Below are positions 13,269 to 17,053 of a stretch of DNA of 20,155 nt, in pieces. Source of the stretch: a virus; the IMG/VR virus record IMGVR_UViG_3300042691_015157, positions 1 through 20,155 of that record; one strand, written 5' to 3'. Under the pieces are notes generated by a model. It was not told the DNA's origin. It did not search any database and worked only from the letters and a program-made list of their open reading frames with translations. The first letter of the stretch is position 1; every line of letters begins with the position of its first letter. Position numbers and translations under genes: made by a program.

Positions 13269-13577
13269 TTATTTTTGGGGGCGGTTGTTCCAGATTCTTT
13301 CCACAATGAGATACCCCAACTTGTCGTATCCGTTATTCCGGGTGGCGGCGTTGTCAGTGTACCTCTTTTGGTTCGCGGCTGAAATTGTGTGAAAGGGGCC
13401 TTTGTGTCCATATTCACGAGCAACCGTGAGCGGCGTCACATGTTCATGAACCATGGTTGATATGAAAATGTTACCGGCAGGACAGCCGGTCCGAACGTAG
13501 TTGTTGTCGTACTGGTCCACGGTTCTTTCAGATTTGGCCGGGCCAGCGCAGAACGGGCAGGGAAGTAGGGAAGACAT
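13269..13577 (-). CDS. Lar-like zinc-ribbon protein (possible restriction alleviation)
   Basis: 102 residues. The start MSSLLPCPFCAG and the end IVERIWNNRPQK match the Lar family layout (LKPCPFCG ... A...WN.R). C7, C10 and C32 are visible metal ligands; a His or Cys partner further on is less clear. Lar of the Rac prophage reduces restriction by type I enzymes, so an anti-restriction role is possible, but many small zinc proteins share this pattern. GGAG lies 8 bases before the ATG. Its stop TAA is part of the second AT-rich box of promoter P4. Confidence 0.72.
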   Translation of the reverse strand: MSSLLPCPFCAGPAKSERTVDQYDNNYVRTGCPAGNIFISTMVHEHVTPLTVAREYGHKGPFHTISAANQKRYTDNAATRNNGYDKLGYLIVERIWNNRPQK

Positions 13578-13599
13578 AAGTATACTCCGAAGCTTGAAA

Positions 13600-13636
13600 G
13601 CTCCCTCGGAGGGTTGAAGCGGAAATCCGAGGGAGC
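13600..13636 (-). promoter_or_regulatory. Intercistronic hairpin before the Lar-like gene
   Basis: Perfect 11-bp stem GCTCCCTCGGA / TCCGAGGGAGC with a 15-base loop, in the 89-base gap between the 76-residue gene and the Lar-like gene. The strongest stem in the leftward arm; no clear U-run follows. Confidence 0.72.
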
Positions 13637-13666
13637 CGGGGAAGCATGTGTCTGTGCGGATTTCTC

Positions 13667-13897
13667 CTACTCAGTCGTGCTACAGGACCGCTGCGGCTCC
13701 GGAACCCGGCTGCCTGCCGGGATGAGTTGGTGGGCGAGATAGAGCCGGTCCATCTTGAAGACCCGGCAGTGCCGCCCAGTGAAGGCGAAGATGTCGTCAG
13801 CGGCGTTCATCGCGTCGTTGAAGCGGTCGTAAAGGGGAGCGGCTTGAGGACCGACCGGGTCTTTGTTAGACCACTCCGTGACCATGAAGAAGCTCAC
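13667..13897 (-). CDS. Hypothetical protein, 76 aa
   Basis: Not recognised. 76 residues from a GTG that overlaps the TGA of the 90-residue gene (GTGA); an in-frame ATG at residue 5 is the alternative start. Sequence landmarks: LYDRFNDAMNAADDIFAF in a helix, then HCRVFKMDRLYL as a strand. It is translationally coupled to the gene upstream and is followed by a strong hairpin before the Lar-like gene. Confidence 0.62.
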   Translation of the reverse strand: MSFFMVTEWSNKDPVGPQAAPLYDRFNDAMNAADDIFAFTGRHCRVFKMDRLYLAHQLIPAGSRVPEPQRSCSTTE

Positions 13898-14166
13898 TTG
13901 CCAGCCTCCTTTCCTGTCGAGTAGACCCGGACCTTGATGGTGGGGTGTACGTAATCCCGGATGGCCTCGTAGGCCTCGCTCTCGCTCTTGGCGTCCTGCA
14001 GGGCGAAGGTCAGCTTCGCGGCGTTGCGGTCCACGAGGTTGCTCAGGGCGAGCGAGACCATGGAGCCCGTAAAGTAGGAGATGGTCTTGTCGGGCTTGAG
14101 CACGATGTACGATGTGTTGTTGCCGTCGATGATCTCGAAGCGATACGGGCGGGTCTGAGCGGTCAT
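13894..14166 (-). CDS. Hypothetical protein, 90 aa
   Basis: Not recognised. 90 residues; N-terminal beta strands (YRFEIIDG, YIVLKPDKTISYF), then a helix (MVSLALSNLVD), a second helix (ESEAYEAIRDYV) and a final strand (IKVRVYST). It is the first gene after promoter P5, with the ATAACGGAGAACGACC leader directly before the ATG. Confidence 0.72.
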   Translation of the reverse strand: MTAQTRPYRFEIIDGNNTSYIVLKPDKTISYFTGSMVSLALSNLVDRNAAKLTFALQDAKSESEAYEAIRDYVHPTIKVRVYSTGKEAGK

Positions 14167-14213
14167 GGTCGTTCTCCGTTATGAGCAGGGGCACCTCGCC
14201 GCCTGTGTCTTCT

Positions 14214-14242
14214 TATATACGTCGGGTCGGTGTGGAAGTCAA
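14214..14242 (-). promoter_or_regulatory. Cassette promoter P5
   Basis: -35 TTGACT (14237-14242), 17-bp spacer, -10 TATATA (14214-14219), before the 90-residue gene. The upstream element is a GC-flanked 14-bp palindrome (14253-14281). Leader ATAACGGAGAAC at 14171-14182. Confidence 0.88.
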
Positions 14243-14252
14243 GCGTTGTTTT

Positions 14253-14281
14253 GGGCTGGCCAAATACTATTTGACCAGCCC
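14253..14281. promoter_or_regulatory. Palindrome upstream of P5
   Basis: Two 14-base arms (GGGCTGGCCAAATA and TATTTGACCAGCCC) pair with one wobble around a single C. It lies between the 71-residue gene stop and the P5 -35 box. There is no T-run after it in the leftward direction, so it is not a classical terminator. Confidence 0.7.
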
Positions 14282-14287
14282 GGTTGG

Positions 14288-14503
14288 TTATTCGCCGTGG
14301 TCGCGTGCGTACTTCTCCAGGAGCTCGAGCCGATCGATGAGCCGGGAGTAGTCCCGCAGGAGAGTGAGCAGGGGAGCCTTGCTCACGTAGGCCATCTGGG
14401 TGGTCTCCCGGATCTTCTCTACCTGCGAGTGCAGGAGCTCGAAGTCCTCCTGAGAGAGCTCGGTCTTGACCGGGAGGCGGCGATGGGAAAGGTTGGTGGT
14501 CAT
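14288..14503 (-). CDS. Hypothetical helical protein, 71 aa
   Basis: Not recognised. 71 residues with a basic N terminus and two long amphipathic helices (LSQEDFELLHSQVEKIRE and LLRDYSRLIDRLELLEKY), so it may dimerise as a coiled coil. AAGAGGAACC lies before the ATG. It follows the 97-residue gene after a UCCG-loop hairpin and ends just before the palindrome upstream of promoter P5. Confidence 0.65.
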   Translation of the reverse strand: MTTNLSHRRLPVKTELSQEDFELLHSQVEKIRETTQMAYVSKAPLLTLLRDYSRLIDRLELLEKYARDHGE

Positions 14504-14532
14504 GGGGTTCCTCTTGGGGGGAAGGGGAGAGG

Positions 14533-14550
14533 GGGAGGCCGGAGCCTCCC
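14533..14550 (-). promoter_or_regulatory. Intercistronic UCCG-loop hairpin
   Basis: GGGAGGC-UCCG-GCCUCCC in the leftward RNA, 7-bp stem, right after the 97-residue gene stop. Confidence 0.7.
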
Positions 14551-14557
14551 GCCGGGT

Positions 14558-14851
14558 TCAGTTCTGCGAGGCCCAGAGGGCTGCGTCCATGTTCAGCGAC
14601 CATGCCTCAGGGATGTCGCGGCTCGGCTTTCCCTCATAGCAGAGAGCTCCCTTGACAACTAGAGAGGCGAAGGTGCCGCCAGCTTCCTTCTTGGACCAGC
14701 CGTTGGCGGTCAGGGTGTCCGGGTAGGCCCAGGTGTACGGGTCGCTCTCGAGATCGGCGTAGCAGCTGCCACCCATGCCGGACAGGCACTCGGCGTATAG
14801 AAGCTTCACAGCCTTGGCTTCGTTCTCGGTGAAATCAAAGGTCTTGGTCAT
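14558..14851 (-). CDS. Hypothetical protein with winged-helix-like core, 97 aa
   Basis: 97 residues: helix FTENEAKAVKLLYAECLSG, a GGSCYADLESDPYTW loop, then LTANGWSKKEAGGTFASLV followed by VKGALCYEG. The spacing of helices and the GGTFASLVVKG turn resemble winged-helix proteins and echo the 79-residue protein at 12253-12492, though sequence identity is low. It is the first gene after promoter P6 with the ATAACGGAGAACACCG leader. Confidence 0.68.
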   Translation of the reverse strand: MTKTFDFTENEAKAVKLLYAECLSGMGGSCYADLESDPYTWAYPDTLTANGWSKKEAGGTFASLVVKGALCYEGKPSRDIPEAWSLNMDAALWASQN

Positions 14852-14895
14852 CGGTGTTCTCCGTTATCGCGATGCATGTGCGCACCGTAACCTCT

Positions 14896-14924
14896 TATAT
14901 GCGCCCTTTGCGTGCAGAAGTCAA
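14896..14924 (-). promoter_or_regulatory. Cassette promoter P6
   Basis: -35 TTGACT (14919-14924), 17-bp spacer, -10 CATATA (14896-14901), before the 97-residue gene. Upstream perfect palindrome with 10-bp arms (14928-14937 and 14943-14952). Leader ATAACGGAGAAC at 14856-14867. Confidence 0.88.
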
Positions 14925-14927
14925 GCT

Positions 14928-14952
14928 TTATTTTTGGGCTGGCCAAAAATAA
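14928..14952. promoter_or_regulatory. Palindrome upstream of P6 (possible operator or UP element)
   Basis: Perfect inverted repeat TTATTTTTGG - GCTGG - CCAAAAATAA. Its inner copy abuts the -35 box by 3 bases, where RNA polymerase alpha subunits contact UP elements. Related copies lie before P3 and P8. Confidence 0.7.
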
Positions 14953-14967
14953 TTTGCTGGACCTACT

Positions 14968-15132
14968 TCATGTCAGTTCTCCGTTCTTCAGTTTGAGCTT
15001 GTAGTTACCGTTGTTGTTCATGGCGTAGGCAACCGCCTCCGCGAGGGTGAGGACGCACTCGACCTTGCGGCCCTTGAGTGTGATGTCGTAACCGTGGACC
15101 ATGGGGTTGCGGGTGATGATGTAGGTTTTCAT
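14968..15132 (-). CDS. Hypothetical protein, 54 aa
   Basis: Not recognised. 54 residues: strand YIITRN, strand YDITLKGRKVECV, helix LAEAVAYAMNN, strand YKLKLKNG, a small alpha/beta pattern. The ATG directly follows the TAG of the XRE gene (TAGATG). Its 3' end contains a copy of the shared ribosome-binding leader, AACGGAGAAC, read in frame as N-G-E-L, which is followed by a two-codon frame. Confidence 0.65.
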   Translation of the reverse strand: MKTYIITRNPMVHGYDITLKGRKVECVLTLAEAVAYAMNNNGNYKLKLKNGELT

Positions 15133-15381
15133 CTATTTCCTCGGTGGTTTTGGCAGGGTGCGACCCAGCAGGTAGTCGAGCGACACCTTGTAGCCGATGG
15201 CGTAGACCTCCAGAACCTGGAGCTTGGGGTTCCGCCCGGAGTGCTTGGTACCCTCGTGGGCGACCACAGTGGGGATGGGGAGCCCGAGGTATCGGGCTGC
15301 ATCGCTGGCGGTCTCGAAGCCTGCGGCCTCTCGGGCGGCTCGGAGGCGGAGGGCGAAGGGGGTGTAGGTCTTGGTGCTCAT
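15133..15381 (-). CDS. XRE-family helix-turn-helix regulator
   Basis: 82 residues from the ATG at 15381; a very long upstream extension of this frame crosses other genes and is rejected. FALRLRAAREAAGFETASDA, ARYLGLPIPTVVAHEGTKH, LQVLEVYAIGYKVSLDYLLG follow the five-helix pattern of XRE/Cro DNA-binding proteins (R-x2-R-x2-AG at helix 1, S-AA-YLG at helix 2, LDYLLG at the end). It is the only clear DNA-binding regulator in the leftward early region and is a candidate for control of the repeated promoter cassettes. Transcribed with the 59- and 88-residue genes from P7. Confidence 0.8.
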   Translation of the reverse strand: MSTKTYTPFALRLRAAREAAGFETASDAARYLGLPIPTVVAHEGTKHSGRNPKLQVLEVYAIGYKVSLDYLLGRTLPKPPRK

Positions 15382-15382
15382 G

Positions 15383-15649
15383 TTACACCAGCCCCGCGAT
15401 CGCAGCCTCGAGGGAGTCTTCCTGACGGATGACCTCGGCGCGACCGTAGCGGTCCAGCTTGTCGGCATCCCAGACGAACCAGACGACGTCCGGTCCGAGG
15501 CGATTGTGCAGCGGAGCGACCGCGTAGCGGCTGTCTGAGAACTCGTCACCGAAGGACCTCTTGGTGTCGGCGAGCATGCCCGGCATGTGCGGCATGTTCT
15601 CGTATGTGCGGCAGAAGGGGTTCGTGCGGAGGGGGAGGAGGTTAGCCAT
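15383..15649 (-). CDS. Hypothetical protein, 88 aa
   Basis: Not recognised. 88 residues with a beta-rich middle (YAVAPLHNR, DVVWFVWDAD) and a C-terminal helix (SLEAAIAGL). AAAGGAGCCCTCCT precedes the ATG, a good ribosome-binding site. The stop TAA is 1 base before the ATG of the XRE gene. The N terminus has C13 and several Met-Pro pairs but no metal pattern. Confidence 0.68.
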   Translation of the reverse strand: MANLLPLRTNPFCRTYENMPHMPGMLADTKRSFGDEFSDSRYAVAPLHNRLGPDVVWFVWDADKLDRYGRAEVIRQEDSLEAAIAGLV

Positions 15650-15685
15650 AGGAGGGCTCCTTTCTGAGAGCGGGGAGGGGGAGGG

Positions 15686-15701
15686 AGAGGCCGGAGCCTC
15701 T
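15686..15701 (-). promoter_or_regulatory. Intercistronic UCCG-loop hairpin
   Basis: AGAGGC-UCCG-GCCUCU in the leftward RNA, starting directly after the TAA of the 59-residue gene; same design as 14533-14550. Confidence 0.68.
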
Positions 15702-15881
15702 TTAGTTGGCGAAGGCTGCGAAGTGGAAAGTCTCGACGATCGTTACTTCCGGCTTGCTGAGGTCCTGAAGAAGAAACGGGGTGAAGCCGCCCTTGTCGGT
15801 CTTGCCGTAACCGATGATCTTGTAAGCGTCTGCGCCGATGAGAACCGGGGTGTTGAGAAGCTTGTTGAAGTTCTTGTTCAT
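15702..15881 (-). CDS. Hypothetical protein, 59 aa
   Basis: Not recognised. 59 residues: helix FNKLLN, strands PVLIGADAYKIIGYG, FTPFLLQDL and EVTIVETFHFAAF. It is the first gene after promoter P7 and the leader hairpin, with ATAACGGAGAACGACC before the ATG. A UCCG-loop hairpin begins immediately after its stop codon. Confidence 0.68.
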   Translation of the reverse strand: MNKNFNKLLNTPVLIGADAYKIIGYGKTDKGGFTPFLLQDLSKPEVTIVETFHFAAFAN

Positions 15882-15900
15882 GGTCGTTCTCCGTTATCGG

Positions 15901-15921
15901 GGTGAAGCACCTCGCCTCACC
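15901..15921 (-). promoter_or_regulatory. Leader hairpin, P7 transcript
   Basis: 8-base arms GGTGAGGC / GCTTCACC (one G-U pair) around GAGGT, 3 bases before ATAACGGAGAAC. Confidence 0.68.
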
Positions 15922-15930
15922 GTAACTTCT

Positions 15931-15959
15931 TATATACGCTGCCCAGAAACAGAAGTCAA
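15931..15959 (-). promoter_or_regulatory. Cassette promoter P7
   Basis: -35 TTGACT (15954-15959), 17-bp spacer, -10 TATATA (15931-15936), before the 59-residue gene; transcribes also the 88-residue, XRE and 54-residue genes. Upstream 12-bp palindrome 15971-16000. Leader hairpin 15901-15921 and ATAACGGAGAAC at 15886-15897. Confidence 0.88.
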
Positions 15960-15970
15960 GCGTTATTTTT

Positions 15971-16000
15971 GGGCTGGGCAAATTTATTTTTACCCAGCCC
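15971..16000. promoter_or_regulatory. Palindrome upstream of P7
   Basis: Two 12-base arms (GGGCTGGGCAAA and TTTACCCAGCCC, one mismatch that can wobble) around TTTATT, between the papain-like gene stop and P7. It shares the GGGCTGG core with the palindrome at P5. Confidence 0.7.
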
Positions 16001-16006
16001 GGCTGA

Positions 16007-16480
16007 TTATGCCTTTTCGATGCGGTAGATGCTCTGGATGCGCTTGGCCCGGCCAATTGCCCAGTCGTGCAGGGTGCCGTCCACGGCTCCGGACACGTGG
16101 CGAGAGGTGTGGATAATGTAGGCGTGACCGTCCTTCCAGGCCTCCGGGTAGACGGCGAGGTGATGGGTGGTGAGCTGCTTGTAGATGTAGCCGCCGGTCT
16201 TCTTGATGTCGTACTTAGCCTCCATCTCTTCCTTCTTGACGCGGGTGCAGGTGAAGCCGAGCTCACGGATGACAGCGTGCGTGTCCCACTGGAAGGCACC
16301 CTTGCGGCGCTGGCGACCCTTGGCAGCCATCCGGGCGTGGACGTCGGCGTAGGTCGCGCCGGTAACCACGCAGATGGCCTTGACGGTGCAATCGTTGGTC
16401 TCGCCCATCTTCGAGCTTTCCATGCAGAGCTCGTTGAACTTCTCGGTCCAGACCTTGGCGGTGTGCGGGATGGCAGGCAT
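16007..16480 (-). CDS. Papain-like cysteine peptidase-fold protein
   Basis: 157 residues. ETNDCTVKAICVVTG places a Cys (C31) at the start of a helix, SRHVSGAVDGTLHDWA places a His (H128) on a strand and an Asp (D139) on the next, the order of a papain-like catalytic triad. GRQRRKGAF lies between. Small phage proteins of this layout are known, some annotated as C39- or papain-like. Activity and target are unknown; it may act on a host protein early in infection, since it is the first leftward gene from the divergent control region, under promoter P8 with the ATAACGGAGAACTACA leader. Confidence 0.7.
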   Translation of the reverse strand: MPAIPHTAKVWTEKFNELCMESSKMGETNDCTVKAICVVTGATYADVHARMAAKGRQRRKGAFQWDTHAVIRELGFTCTRVKKEEMEAKYDIKKTGGYIYKQLTTHHLAVYPEAWKDGHAYIIHTSRHVSGAVDGTLHDWAIGRAKRIQSIYRIEKA

Positions 16481-16519
16481 TGTAGTTCTCCGTTATGGGT
16501 TATGCGTTGTGGTAGGGTG

Positions 16520-16548
16520 AATATACGCGGGACAGAAGCAGAAGTCAA
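16520..16548 (-). promoter_or_regulatory. Cassette promoter P8
   Basis: -35 TTGACT (16543-16548), 17-bp spacer, -10 TATATT (16520-16525), before the papain-like gene. Upstream palindrome TTATTTTT / AAAAATAA (16552-16576). Leader ATAACGGAGAAC at 16485-16496; no clear leader hairpin. It is the outermost leftward promoter, at the edge of the divergent control region. Confidence 0.87.
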
Positions 16549-16575
16549 GCGTTATTTTTGGGTGGCGTAAAAATA

Positions 16576-16761
16576 ATTTGGGCGGCTGGAATGCTGGCAG
16601 AAGTAACACTTGCCTTTTATGGCGTTCCGGGGCAAGGTAGCGGGTCTGCTTTGAAACTAAAAAAGGCCCGGCGGGTTAGGCCGGGCCAGTCACTCTAGGG
16701 AGGAAAAGTCGCTGCGAACGAACCTTTCAAAACCATCGAACCACGACAAGAAAGAAGAACG
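16576..16761. other. Divergent control region between the two arms
   Basis: About 185 bases without a convincing gene, between leftward promoter P8 and the rightward leader. It holds a leftward terminator (16657-16687) and a weak CTTGCC / GGCAAG inverted repeat near 16609-16636. I see no convincing rightward promoter; the rightward genes may use an activator or a non-consensus promoter here. Confidence 0.6.
16657..16687 (-). terminator. Intrinsic terminator facing leftward
   Basis: Perfect 8-bp stem GGCCCGGC / GCCGGGCC with a 7-base loop, followed in the leftward RNA by UUUUUU. There is no leftward gene to its right within the window, so it would stop antisense transcripts coming from the rightward replication genes. 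Confidence 0.85.
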
Positions 16762-16794
16762 ATGATCAACACAAAGGACAGCCTTTATGCATAG
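16762..16794 (+). CDS. Possible 10-residue leader peptide
   Basis: A 10-codon frame (MINTKDSLYA) after AAGAAAGAAGAACG, ending TAG inside the first codons of the zinc-ribbon gene. It overlaps that gene's ribosome-binding region (AAAGGA at 16773), so ribosomes finishing it would sit on the next start. It could be a coupling leader for the rightward operon or chance. Confidence 0.35.
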   Translation: MINTKDSLYA

Positions 16795-17053
16795 AAGCCC
16801 TTCTACCCTGATCTGGCCGGTAGGTAAAGCAAAAAAGCGTGACATCGCAAAAATAGACAGGGACGGACATTACATCTGCCCTGTCTGCGGAGCACAAAAT
16901 ACCCATCTTCAATCCATACGTATGGCGGAAACAGACAAGTTTACCGTCTTGTACTTGGAAATCCAATGTGAGTCGGGTCTACACGATAGCACGTTGATCA
17001 TCAACGCCGGCAAGGGATGTGTCAATCTTTTTGCGGAGAGCAATGATGAGTAA
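16787..17053 (+). CDS. Zinc-ribbon protein, 88 aa
   Basis: 88 residues with YICPVCGAQ (C31, C34) and a second ligand region QCESGLHDSTLIIN (about 60-73), a layout of small phage zinc ribbons found before primase-helicase genes. It is the first full gene of the rightward operon. AAAGGA lies 8 bases before the ATG. Its stop overlaps the start region of the primase gene. It may bind single-stranded DNA or assist the primase, which is inference. Confidence 0.75.
   Translation: MHRSPSTLIWPVGKAKKRDIAKIDRDGHYICPVCGAQNTHLQSIRMAETDKFTVLYLEIQCESGLHDSTLIINAGKGCVNLFAESNDE

Noticed and set aside
14253-14281. Palindrome at P5 as an intrinsic terminator
   Set aside because: In the leftward RNA it is followed by A-rich, not U-rich, sequence. 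It may still pause polymerase, but the standard criterion is not met.
15133-16548. Open frame of 471 codons on the - strand
   Set aside because: Only its last 82 codons (the XRE protein) have a good start and a family match; the rest crosses the papain-like and 59-residue genes and promoter P7.
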